From contig NZ_VORZ01000001.1 in assembly GCF_007997305.1 (NCBI RefSeq), forward strand, positions 1,539,165 through 1,603,164: DNA of 64,000 bases, in the 5' to 3' direction. This document shows positions 17,911 to 25,808 of the stretch, in pieces. Numbering within the stretch: position 1 is the first letter of the stretch; each line of letters starts with the position of its first letter. This DNA comes from Psychrobacter frigidicola (GTDB lineage: Bacteria > Pseudomonadota > Gammaproteobacteria > Pseudomonadales > Moraxellaceae). A program made the translations under genes and the position numbers. The notes under the pieces were generated by a model. That model was not told the origin of the DNA and made no database searches. It saw only the letters and a program-made list of their open reading frames with translations.

Positions 17911-17939
17911 TTGGCTTTTAGGCTTTTATTTGTTAGACT
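17911..17939 (+). promoter_or_regulatory. Possible sigma-70 promoter of tRNA-Arg
   Basis: TTGGCT (17911-17916), a 17-base spacer and TAGACT (17934-17939), followed by GC-rich AGGCGG as often seen after stable-RNA promoters. Each hexamer matches consensus at four of six positions, and the tRNA begins 75 bases downstream. Weak evidence. Confidence 0.35.
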
Positions 17940-18014
17940 AGGCGGTCTTAATTTCCCAGCAAATACTTAAAATAGAGTACGGTTAATCGTCAACATTTTA
18001 AGTCATCGCATTAC

Positions 18015-18091
18015 GCGCTCGTAGCTCAGTTGGATAGAGTATCGGTCTCCGAAGCCGAGGGTCGTGGGTTCGATTCCCGCCGAGCGCACCA
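18015..18091 (+). tRNA. tRNA-Arg (anticodon CCG)
   Basis: A 77-base tRNA with encoded CCA. The acceptor stem GCGCTCG/CGAGCGC is perfect, the D-arm GCTC...GAGT carries the AGTTGGATA loop, and the anticodon stem TCGGT/GCCGA encloses CTCCGAA, so the anticodon is CCG and reads the Arg codon CGG. The T-arm GTGGG-TTCGATT-CCCGC is canonical. It is a single gene, not part of a tRNA cluster here. No integrase gene or repeated 3' tRNA end was seen near it. Confidence 0.96.
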
Positions 18092-18320
18092 ATCATTGTA
18101 TTTCGCCATTTCCTCGCACTACCTCATACTGCTAGAACCCTTTAATACCATCATTCTACGTATTTACCTATCACTTACTATTACCTAGTAGCACCATCAC
18201 AATCTTGTTAAATTTATTGTACATATACAACATTCTTAATAGTCAGCTTTTAAAGCCTGAGGTTAACTGAACGGCAACGCTTATAGCAAAAATGAGCTTA
18301 CCTCTGTTTTAGCTAAATAT

Positions 18321-19091
18321 TTATAAAGTGTCGCTAACTTCTGGCCAGTAGTGACTGTCAGGTAGTGTTCTTGCACCAAATAAGGCTTGACCAATACGGA
18401 CGATAGTTGCCCCCTCTTCAATAGCAATCTCAAAGTCACCAGACATCCCCATAGACAATTCATCCATACACATATGAGCCGGTAGATTTTCTTTTAATCC
18501 ATCTCTTAACTGTCGCAGTAAAATAAAACACTCTCTTACCTTTTCGGTGTTATTTGACAGCAATGCTAGCGTCATGAGCCCTTTAACTTGCAATCTATCA
18601 AAGCTCTTAATCTGCTCGATAAATTGTGCAACCTCTGTGGGATGCAGACCGTATTTACTATCCTCATTCGACGTATTCACTTGAATTAACACAGTCATGC
18701 TTCGATTTTCAATCTCCAACCTTTCCTGTAGCTTTTCAGCGACTTTTAAGCTACCTAGCGCCTGAAACTCAGTTGCAAACCGAGCGATATATTTGACTTT
18801 GTTGGTTTGCAGATGACCAATAACTGACCACTCAATAGGCAGATCAACCATTGAGTCAGATTTCTCAAGCGCTTCTTGTACTTTATTTTCACCAAAATAA
18901 TTGAAACCAAGCTCAAAAGCCATTCGCATCACTTGTTCATCAACGGTCTTCGTCACTGGCAATAGACGAACGGAATCGACATTTCTATTCGCACGTTGGC
19001 ACGCCAGCTGAATTCTCTGTTCTATATCTGCAAAGTTGGCAGATAACTCTTTAATGGTTTCAGCTTTGTGATATAAGGGTTTAGGAATCAT
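18321..19091 (-). CDS. YggS-family PLP-binding protein
   Basis: A 256-residue member of the YggS/PLPBP family (alanine-racemase N-terminal-like TIM barrel), which binds pyridoxal phosphate and regulates its homeostasis without known catalysis. The PLP lysine is Lys48 in LLPVTKTV. FGENKVQEALEK, WSVIGHLQTNKVK, QVNTSNEDSKYG and the phosphate-binding SMGMSGDFEIAI are all family signatures. It follows the NhaC-type antiporter on the same strand (96-base gap), which is not the usual yggS context next to pilT or proC, so it may be a paralogue. The ATG at 19091 is supported by SD-like bases upstream. Confidence 0.88.
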   Translation of the reverse strand: MIPKPLYHKAETIKELSANFADIEQRIQLACQRANRNVDSVRLLPVTKTVDEQVMRMAFELGFNYFGENKVQEALEKSDSMVDLPIEWSVIGHLQTNKVKYIARFATEFQALGSLKVAEKLQERLEIENRSMTVLIQVNTSNEDSKYGLHPTEVAQFIEQIKSFDRLQVKGLMTLALLSNNTEKVRECFILLRQLRDGLKENLPAHMCMDELSMGMSGDFEIAIEEGATIVRIGQALFGARTLPDSHYWPEVSDTL

Positions 19092-19187
19092 TATAACTTA
19101 CTCCATTATTAGCTAACAAAGGTAGCAGATCTATAATAAGTTCAATAGAGTATGACTACCTAATATTAATTAATGTACGACACTCTA

Positions 19188-20660
19188 TTATTTTGGTATA
19201 AAACTAGGCTCATTAGAAAGATCAACATTTTCAAATCTTTTTATGCCCTTATTTTTCTTATTGTTCCATACGACGGCTAACCCTAAATAAGTCATGAGCA
19301 CGGATAATATAGGGCTTAAAAAACTCATAAAGGCATACGGCGCAAACTCAAAGCCGCTAATACCCAGTGTTGCGACTACAAATGCGCCAAATGTAGTCCA
19401 TGGCATGACTGGTGCCATCATCAATCCACCTTCACTCACAATACGCGCCAGCATCGCTCGACTTAGCCCAACCTTATCAAACTGCTCTTTAAACAGCTCA
19501 CCATTTAAAATAAAGGACATATACGCCTCACCGAACGCAGCCGTTGAAGTCATTGAGGACATCATAGTAAGTACGGTCAGTGAACCCACCGTTTTGGCTC
19601 TACCCACAAGCCCAGCAACCAACACCTCCATATAGCCCACTTTACTTAAAATGCCTCCCAGTGACAGCGCCATAAATGCCACAGAAAATGTCCACATCAT
19701 ACTTTGAATGCCGCCACGATTTAATATGGGATCCACATAAGCCGAACCGGTAGAGATTTCAAACCCTGAATTTAAAAACTCTAACGCGTCAGGCACACTG
19801 GCACCTTGGAATACAACCGCGACCACCAAACCACTCATTACCGCTATAGTCATGGACGGTAGAGAGGGAAACTTAATCACATTTAAGGTCAAAAGGATGG
19901 CAATCGGCAGCATAACGATGGGGTTCAAATTGAAATTGTCTGCTAACACACTCCGCGTTTCATTAATGATACTCAGATTCGCGTCATCTGACCCATACTG
20001 AAAACCTAAATATATGAATAACGCTAAAGTAATAAAAAAAGCAGGCGCTATCGTTTGCAGCATAGCTTTGAGCGTTTCATACAGATCAGCACCTGCTGAC
20101 ATAGAAGTCAGATTTGGCGTATCAGAAACAGGAGACATTTTATCTCCGGTGATTGCCCCAGATATAATCATACCCGCCGTTATAGGTAGCGGAATACCCA
20201 AACCCTGACCGATACCTATCAGGGCAATACCTACCGTGCCTACTGTCCCCCACGATGTCCCCGTACACAGCGCTGTTATCGTACACAATATAAACCCCGC
20301 TGGCAGAAAAACAGTGGGTGAGATAAACCCCAAGCCATAATAAATAATAGCCGGAACGGTCCCCGCTGCCATCCATGCCGCAATGATGGCGCCGATAGCA
20401 ATAAAAAACCATAAGCCGAAAGTTGATTCTCCAATGCTCTTTTGAATCAACACCATTAAATCATTAAATCTATAGCCCAAGGTTCTTGAGATTAAGGTGA
20501 CAAAGACCATACCGAGCAGTAAACCTACTTGTATTGATACGGTTTTAAAGATCATGATACATAGAACTAGACTGAAAATGACTGATAATAACGCCAGCGC
20601 TGCCAACTTAAAAGATGGCTTTTTAAATTCCTGAGTTTTCCCATAGCCTTTCATTTGCAA
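19188..20660 (-). CDS. NhaC-family Na+/H+ antiporter
   Basis: A 490-residue polytopic inner-membrane transporter with about eleven hydrophobic helices. Family features include LCTGTSWGTVGTVGIALIG, the TAGMIISGAITGDKMSPVSDTPNL stretch (in two parts) with its conserved Asp and Ser residues, and a C-terminal APVMPWTTFGAFV. NhaC proteins exchange Na+ for H+, and related members exchange metabolites such as malate/lactate, so the substrate is not certain. It is probably co-transcribed with the downstream yggS-like gene. The start MQMKGYGKT is uncertain by a few codons. Confidence 0.88.
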   Translation of the reverse strand: MQMKGYGKTQEFKKPSFKLAALALLSVIFSLVLCIMIFKTVSIQVGLLLGMVFVTLISRTLGYRFNDLMVLIQKSIGESTFGLWFFIAIGAIIAAWMAAGTVPAIIYYGLGFISPTVFLPAGFILCTITALCTGTSWGTVGTVGIALIGIGQGLGIPLPITAGMIISGAITGDKMSPVSDTPNLTSMSAGADLYETLKAMLQTIAPAFFITLALFIYLGFQYGSDDANLSIINETRSVLADNFNLNPIVMLPIAILLTLNVIKFPSLPSMTIAVMSGLVVAVVFQGASVPDALEFLNSGFEISTGSAYVDPILNRGGIQSMMWTFSVAFMALSLGGILSKVGYMEVLVAGLVGRAKTVGSLTVLTMMSSMTSTAAFGEAYMSFILNGELFKEQFDKVGLSRAMLARIVSEGGLMMAPVMPWTTFGAFVVATLGISGFEFAPYAFMSFLSPILSVLMTYLGLAVVWNNKKNKGIKRFENVDLSNEPSFIPK

Positions 20661-20929
20661 TTGCTCTTTGTTTTAGTTATATACAAATTATGAATTTATC
20701 ATATTTTAGCCACACTGAAGAAACCGCAGAGAAAAACTCGGTCACTTAAGCACTCTAAAATAAGTTTAACGTGACTAACAAAGCGGTAACTACATTCAAC
20801 CATCAATCAAACTTAAAATTATCTATGTTTTATTGTGACAACTGATCCTATGGATGATTATGAGGATTGTATGTTATACAGTAATTAGATACGTTATATT
20901 TTGAATTTAAATATAGGGAGTGGCTATGA

Positions 20930-21400
20930 TTACGCCTGTTTTAGCGTGGCAACTAACTGAGCGCGACTGGGTGCACGATGATAATTAATGACCGGAATAT
21001 CTCCTAAACGGCGCTGACCGACGGCTATTTTTTTATCAACCGTTATTATGGCAACTTTTTTTCCTTGCTTACTAATCAATAAATGCTTACTTTTATTCGC
21101 CACTTGGTACTCAGGAAAGTATTTCTTGAGAAGTGCAGCTGTTTTTTGCAAGGCATCACTAGGGAACAATTTTGCCCATAACGATGTTATATTTTTGGCG
21201 GCAGGTTCTTTGGATGTTGTCTGCTTAGACATCGACTTCTTAGAAAGTGATGGCTTATTTACTGATAGCTTAGTGAAGGACTTATCAACAGCAAAGCCTT
21301 GATTGGCACTATCGTCTTTACCACCGCGCGCCTTTGCTAATAACCATAGCGCAACCACCACCGCTATCAATATGACAAGCCACCAAATTCCGTCTATCAT
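20930..21400 (-). CDS. Small single-pass membrane protein, unknown function
   Basis: Not a recognised family. The 156 residues begin with a transmembrane helix (about 4-22, IWWLVILIAVVVALWLL), followed by a Ser/Lys-rich linker (about 40-70) and a compact C-terminal domain (about 85-156) with strands LLISKQGKKVAIITVDKK and a final PSRAQLVATLKQA helix. The domain looks like a small nuclease- or restriction-like alpha/beta fold, but no catalytic motif is evident. It is transcribed divergently from the sirtuin gene, whose ATG is only 35 bases away, so the two share a promoter region. Confidence 0.72.
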   Translation of the reverse strand: MIDGIWWLVILIAVVVALWLLAKARGGKDDSANQGFAVDKSFTKLSVNKPSLSKKSMSKQTTSKEPAAKNITSLWAKLFPSDALQKTAALLKKYFPEYQVANKSKHLLISKQGKKVAIITVDKKIAVGQRRLGDIPVINYHRAPSRAQLVATLKQA

Positions 21401-21435
21401 AAAGGTATATATCCATTATCAATAAGGGTTAGGCC

Positions 21436-22278
21436 ATGTTAGCAGAATTAACACCAGAATTAATCGTTCATGTGCAGCGCGCTGCGACATTATTGCAAGC
21501 AGCACAACGAATTTGTATTTTGACGGGCGCTGGAGTATCAGCAGAAAGTGGCATTCCTACTTTTCGTGATAAGCAAACTGGCTTGTGGGAGCAGTTCCGA
21601 GCTGAAGATTTGGCCAGCCCTGACGCTTTTGAGCGGGACCCAAAGCTAGTATGGTCATGGTATCAATGGCGGCGTAAGCTGGTACACGACAAAGCGCCAA
21701 ATCCTGCCCATCATGCACTGGCTCAATGGCAAGAAAGTGCTGAGACCTCTAAATCACACCTGACTAAGAAGCAACAACTGACTTTAATCACCCAAAACGT
21801 TGATGATTTACATGAGCAAGCGGGTAGCACTGTTATCCATTTACACGGTCATTTGTGGCGCAACCGTTGTAATCAGTGTAATGCGTCTTATCATTACAAA
21901 TCAGTTGATCAGAAATCTACACTCTTAAATAATAGCAAAGAAAACAATAGCAAAGACGTCATTAATTTTGATGATGAGTTAATAACTTGCCAGCATTGTG
22001 GGGGTTATATTCGCCCAGATATTATTTGGTTTGGCGAATCGCTACCAGTTGATGCTTGGCAAACCGCAGAGCAAGCGGCGGCTAATTGCGAGGTATTCAT
22101 CAGTATTGGTACGTCAAGTTTGGTTTATCCCGCTGCAGGATTAGCACAATTGGCAAAGCAAAATGGCGCAACTATTATTGAGATAAACCCCAACCCTACG
22201 CCTAATACTATCGTCGATATTACATTGGCTGCAAAGGCTGGAGTGGTGATGCCACTATTATTAGACCAGATTTTATAA
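21436..22278 (+). CDS. cobB: NAD-dependent protein deacylase, SIR2 family (CobB-type)
   Basis: Sirtuin that removes acyl groups from lysines using NAD. Visible motifs: GAGVSAESGIPTFRD at 31-45, QNVDDLH at 120-126, catalytic His137 in HLHGH, zinc ligands Cys145, Cys148, Cys185 and Cys188, and GTSSLVYPA. Tyr76 and Arg79 (YQWR) match the Tyr-x-x-Arg pair that lets class III sirtuins such as CobB/SIRT5 act on succinyl- or malonyl-lysine. The zinc module has an unusually long polar loop (about 155-180). It ends 10 bases from the convergent TPM-domain gene. Confidence 0.93.
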   Translation: MLAELTPELIVHVQRAATLLQAAQRICILTGAGVSAESGIPTFRDKQTGLWEQFRAEDLASPDAFERDPKLVWSWYQWRRKLVHDKAPNPAHHALAQWQESAETSKSHLTKKQQLTLITQNVDDLHEQAGSTVIHLHGHLWRNRCNQCNASYHYKSVDQKSTLLNNSKENNSKDVINFDDELITCQHCGGYIRPDIIWFGESLPVDAWQTAEQAAANCEVFISIGTSSLVYPAAGLAQLAKQNGATIIEINPNPTPNTIVDITLAAKAGVVMPLLLDQIL

Positions 22279-22288
22279 AAAAATCTTG

Positions 22289-22813
22289 CTACTTCAGGAA
22301 AATCACGGTGTCCGACAACTCATTACCAGAAGGATTGTTTTCAAGATGATAGTACTGGCGTAGCAGCTGTCCTAGCTCATCTAGCAAGTCAGTCAAACTG
22401 TCTTCGGTCTTTTGATTGGCTATTCCGGAGACTGCCTTATCACACATCGCCCGCCATACGGTTGGGCTGACGTGAGTACTGATACCTCGATCCGCCACAA
22501 TATCCAAGCTTTTCTCACAGACATTGAGATAGACTAAAATGCCTGTATTTTCTTCAGTATCCCACACCCGATATTCACTAAATAACTCAACGGCGCGTGC
22601 GCGTGAGTCAAGATGGTAAGCCGATTGAATAGGCAGATGGTTCTCTATCACCAAAAACACTTCACCGCGATGTCGGCGCTCAGCTTCAGTCACCTTTGCC
22701 GTTAATCGCGCTTTCAGCTCTAATGTCAGCCATTTTCGATGTAGCATGGGAACAAACAAGACTTGACGCCACCAACGGGCAAAACTAGCCTGTGACGAGT
22801 TGTTTTGTGCCAT
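22289..22813 (-). CDS. TPM-domain protein (soluble)
   Basis: A 174-residue protein with the TPM (TLP18.3/Psb32/MOLO-1) fold: a long amphipathic helix (LTAKVTEAERRHRGEVFLVIE), the ENTGILVYLNVCEKSLDIVADRGI strand block and a final helix. No signal peptide is visible and the N-terminus is basic, so it may stay cytoplasmic or peripheral to the membrane. It lies downstream of a larger TPM/Gly-rich protein and LemA on the same strand, a conserved trio in many bacteria whose function is still unclear. The gap to the preceding gene is 160 bases. Confidence 0.85.
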   Translation of the reverse strand: MAQNNSSQASFARWWRQVLFVPMLHRKWLTLELKARLTAKVTEAERRHRGEVFLVIENHLPIQSAYHLDSRARAVELFSEYRVWDTEENTGILVYLNVCEKSLDIVADRGISTHVSPTVWRAMCDKAVSGIANQKTEDSLTDLLDELGQLLRQYYHLENNPSGNELSDTVIFLK

Positions 22814-22973
22814 ATATATTACTTCCTCAAATACGCTATAGCCACAGGTTAGCTTGTAAGCGTTAAGTTATTGCTACCATTGCTTTTATATACAAGGGTT
22901 ATAGATGCTTAATGTAATAAAAGTTCAGTCTAGTAGGTGGTTATGCATGACAAGATTACTCATGATAAATAAT

Positions 22974-24179
22974 CTACCACGAACCACCCGCACCGCCGCC
23001 GCCGAAACCACCACCGCCACCACCGAAGCCGCCGCCACCAAACCCACCACCGCCAAAACCGCCGCCGCCGCCACTACCACCGCCAAAGCCTGGTAGGAAA
23101 ACCATGCCACCGCCGCGTCCGCCACGACCACCGCCGCCGCCCCCACTTCCGCGAGAAATAAGGAACAACCATAAGAATATGGCCATAATAACGGTCATAA
23201 AGAAGCCACCACCCAAAGCCAATGAGCCTGCGAAAAATCCGCCTGCGGTCAAAATAGAGCCAAATACGCGCCCAAATATACTGGTGATAAAGCTGCCGAA
23301 TATCATTGCCATAATAAAGAGGAATATCGGTGAGGGAACGTCATCTGAGCCTTGTTGAGCATTACGTTCAGCGGCTTGCTGATCTGCTCGTGCCAATACT
23401 TCAGGATCCGCCTTAAGGCGCGCCTCAAGACTACTGACACCTGCAAACAAACCAGCGGCATAGTCATTTTGTTTAAAATTTGGAGTAATATCTTCACGGA
23501 TAATACGATTAAGGGCTGAATCTGGCATGACGCCTTCTAGCCCATAACCGCTTAATATATAAATATTGCGATCATTCACTGCCAATAAAATCAGCAGGCC
23601 ATCATCCGTGTCTTTACTACCCAGCTGCCACTTATCTGCCACTTGTAGCGCATAATCAAAGATAGGCACGCCGTTGGTCGTGGGTACAATAACTACTGCA
23701 GCTTGCGCCAAACCTTGACGATAGATACTGTGTAGCTGCTCAGTTAAACGTAGTTTTTGCTGCGGGTTTAAAAGATTAGCTTGATCAACAACCGGTGAAT
23801 TCAGAATGAGTTTATCAGCATCAACAGCAGCGGCACTTGATTTTACAGGTGGCAAATTGTTAGCAGTTTTGGTTTGTGCGCCAGTTCTGTTCGCGCTATC
23901 AGTCGCCGCATTTTGGTTCAAAGCATCGTTGCCAAGCACTGCCTCATTAATCGCCTCATTACCCAGCACGGCATCGTTAATAGCTTCGTTAGCCTCACCT
24001 GCCTTAGCAAGGGCAACTAAGTCATCAACACTACGGTTTTGGCCATTAAGCGTACGATCAGCAGCCGTGCCGTCAGAAGAAGCAACAGCAACGTCATCTG
24101 GCGCGGCATAGAGCACGGTAGCACTTGTGGCGCTGAGCGTAAAAAGTAAGGCTGATATGATTGCTTTTGAATTATTCAT
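22974..24179 (-). CDS. YgcG-like TPM-domain protein with Gly-rich tail
   Basis: A 401-residue exported membrane protein. A signal peptide (1-26, ending LYAA) is followed by a disordered Asn/Ala-rich segment containing a 10-residue tandem repeat (65-88). The TPM domain spans about 125-260 (VVDQANLLNPQQKLRLTEQL, DDGLLILLAVNDRNIYILSGYGLEG), with transmembrane segments at about 285-345 and a glycine-rich tail (346-401) ending GGAGGSW. The layout matches YgcG and plant/bacterial TPM-repair-like proteins that sit beside LemA. It probably acts at the inner membrane with the TPM domain outside. The encoded GC-rich tail creates spurious frames on the opposite strand. Confidence 0.87.
   Translation of the reverse strand: MNNSKAIISALLFTLSATSATVLYAAPDDVAVASSDGTAADRTLNGQNRSVDDLVALAKAGEANEAINDAVLGNEAINEAVLGNDALNQNAATDSANRTGAQTKTANNLPPVKSSAAAVDADKLILNSPVVDQANLLNPQQKLRLTEQLHSIYRQGLAQAAVVIVPTTNGVPIFDYALQVADKWQLGSKDTDDGLLILLAVNDRNIYILSGYGLEGVMPDSALNRIIREDITPNFKQNDYAAGLFAGVSSLEARLKADPEVLARADQQAAERNAQQGSDDVPSPIFLFIMAMIFGSFITSIFGRVFGSILTAGGFFAGSLALGGGFFMTVIMAIFLWLFLISRGSGGGGGGRGGRGGGMVFLPGFGGGSGGGGGFGGGGFGGGGFGGGGGGFGGGGAGGSW
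23916..23987 (-). repeat. Tandem 10-residue coding repeat in the YgcG-like gene
   Basis: Codons 65-88 encode two near-identical units EAINDAVLGN and EAINEAVLGN plus a partial third (DALN). The DNA repeats with a 30-base period and only a few substitutions. It lies in the disordered region before the TPM domain, so copy number could vary without disturbing the fold. Confidence 0.7.
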
Positions 24180-24260
24180 CTGATTGTTACCACCTCAAGT
24201 GCCATCCATGCTGGTATGCAAAAATACTTTCTTAAAACATCTTTTTTATAAAACCTTCTT

Positions 24261-24290
24261 TATAGAAAGATACTTTCGTACCTTTCTATA
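24261..24290. repeat. Inverted repeat between lemA and ygcG-like genes
   Basis: TATAGAAAG (24261-24269) and CTTTCTATA (24282-24290) form a perfect 9-base stem with a 12-base loop. It lies in the 126-base gap of the leftward lemA to ygcG-like unit. There is no strong T-run, so it may attenuate or process the transcript rather than terminate it. Confidence 0.5.
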
Positions 24291-24305
24291 TATAATCACT
24301 AACCG

Positions 24306-24938
24306 TTACTGAGCCGTTGCAGGTTTATCATCACCAAAGTCAACAGTGGGCGCAGTAGAAATCTCTTTTTCATTTGCCACGCTAAAGTTGGGCTTGGCTT
24401 GTAGGCCGAATACTTTCGCCGTGATATTGGTTGGGAACTGGCGCACTGTCGTATTATAGCCTTGTACTTCTTGGATATAACGATTACGGGCGACGGTAAT
24501 GCGGTTTTCTGTCCCTTCTAATTGTGCTTGTAAGTCTTGGAATAAAGCGTCAGATTTTAGCTCAGGATAACGCTCAGAGACCGCCATCAACCGTGATAAT
24601 GCACCGCCCATTTGTGCCTGTGCTTCTGCATAACGCTCCATCGCTTGTGGGTCATTCAGCACTTCTGGTGTGATGTTAATGCTCCCCGCACGTGAACGCG
24701 CTGCAGCAACTTCAGTAAAGACCTCTTTTTCTTGGTTAGCATATTGTTGGACAACTTTCACTAAGTTTGGCACTAGATCTGATCGGCGTTGGTATTGGTT
24801 GACGACCTCTGACCATGAAGCGGTTACTTGCTCGTCTTGCGACTGAAGGTTGTTATAACCGCAGCCTGTTAAGCTAAGCGTTGAGGTAGCTAATACCGCT
24901 GATAGTAACATGGGTTTTACGATAGAGTGACGCGTCAT
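24306..24938 (-). CDS. lemA: LemA family lipoprotein
   Basis: A 210-residue LemA protein. The N-terminus is a lipoprotein signal with the lipobox LTGC (Cys26), so it is anchored to a membrane. The long helical core carries family motifs: VNQYQRRSDLVPNLVKVVQQYA, EVAAARS, a YPELKSDALFQDLQ block, LEGTENRITVARNRY and VRQFPTNITA. LemA is frequently paired with TPM/YgcG-type proteins, as here. Its role is not established. It is the first gene of the leftward cluster, and its promoter should be in the long region to the right. Confidence 0.93.
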   Translation of the reverse strand: MTRHSIVKPMLLSAVLATSTLSLTGCGYNNLQSQDEQVTASWSEVVNQYQRRSDLVPNLVKVVQQYANQEKEVFTEVAAARSRAGSINITPEVLNDPQAMERYAEAQAQMGGALSRLMAVSERYPELKSDALFQDLQAQLEGTENRITVARNRYIQEVQGYNTTVRQFPTNITAKVFGLQAKPNFSVANEKEISTAPTVDFGDDKPATAQ

Positions 24939-25566
24939 GTTGGTGTCTCCTAATAATAAATGGGATAGATATAGGTAGTATAAATATATGCTGCTAATAA
25001 TGGCGCTATCGCCACGCTTTTACAATTGACCGTTACCAAAACACAACCGCAAAGCCTGCCTCTACGACAGTTGCTGACTACTGAACGTATTAGCGGCTCA
25101 ATTTCTTACTCTTTTGCAGCATGCTTGATAAAATTTACTGAACTGATTTATAGCTACTTGTTTAATAGGTACTTGCTTATTTATAGGCAATTTCTTATGA
25201 CTACTTATTTACAGATACTCGAAGGGCGTAACTCACCTATTACACTATATTAGTTGGCTCTTTAATTATATCTCAGCTTTTCGTAAAAATGAAACGCTGA
25301 GCAATTTAAGAAACTCCTAGTAATTAGCGTAAAACTATGGCAAATTGCAGTTACGTAACCGTATGATTTGCACACATTCATTAGCAATTTTTTATTTATA
25401 AATGCTAAACGCTTGTATTTAAAAGATAATTTAATGTTAATTTGTTATCAAATAGAAACAATTAATACATTTTTTTGTAATTTAGTAAACATTTAGTTAT
25501 ATAACTATAATTATTTTGTTATGCAAATATAAGTTTTATCCGTTAGGCTATTTATTTCACGCCGCC

Positions 25567-25579
25567 TGCATGACATGCA
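25567..25579. promoter_or_regulatory. 13-bp palindrome upstream of the alanine symporter
   Basis: TGCATG-A-CATGCA, perfect arms around one base, 230 bases upstream of the symporter ATG. It is nested in a looser CTGCA...TGCAG pair. An operator is plausible, with no regulator assigned. Confidence 0.4.
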
Positions 25580-25657
25580 TCACACTGCAGCAACCAATAA
25601 GGCAAAAGGAATTGCAACCGCATAGAACCTCTTATAAACACTGACCGCATTGTGAAA

Positions 25658-25670
25658 GTGTTAATAACAC
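25658..25670. promoter_or_regulatory. 13-bp palindrome near the symporter promoter
   Basis: GTGTTA-A-TAACAC, perfect arms around one base, 20 bases after a TATAAA and about 140 before the ATG. It is flanked by CCGC (25645-25648) and GCGG (25676-25679). The position would suit a repressor or antiterminator site. Confidence 0.42.
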
Positions 25671-25808
25671 GTTAAGCGGATAGATACAGACAACTACAAT
25701 CCATACTCAGTGGCCAATTTAGTGCTTATGGACATTAACCTATTACAGTTAATAGCCAACTATTAGCCTTTAATATCACCACTTAGAGAACGTTTAAGGA
25801 ATATACAT

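Larger units (their letters stand above)
24939..25808. other. Long AT-rich intergenic region with two palindromes
   Basis: About 870 bases between the divergent lemA and the alanine symporter. No credible gene: the 75-codon frame at 25026-25253 has unusual composition and no ribosome-binding site. The right third holds two perfect 13-base palindromes (25567-25579, 25658-25670) around a possible promoter, TTGCAA (25612-25617) and TATAAA (25633-25638), although the 15-base spacer is short. Confidence 0.5.

Noticed and set aside
18015..21436. Integrated mobile element at tRNA-Arg
   Set aside because: No integrase, no transposase and no second copy of the tRNA 3' end seen in the following region; the accessory nature of the yggS-like/nhaC pair remains only a possibility.
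22960..23160. GC-rich repeats as a possible CRISPR or mobile repeat
   Set aside because: They are codons for the glycine-rich tail of the YgcG-like protein, with no regular spacer-repeat structure.
25026..25253. 75-codon frame in the lemA/symporter gap
   Set aside because: No start context, low-complexity Leu/Thr/Tyr content, overlaps likely promoter DNA of lemA.
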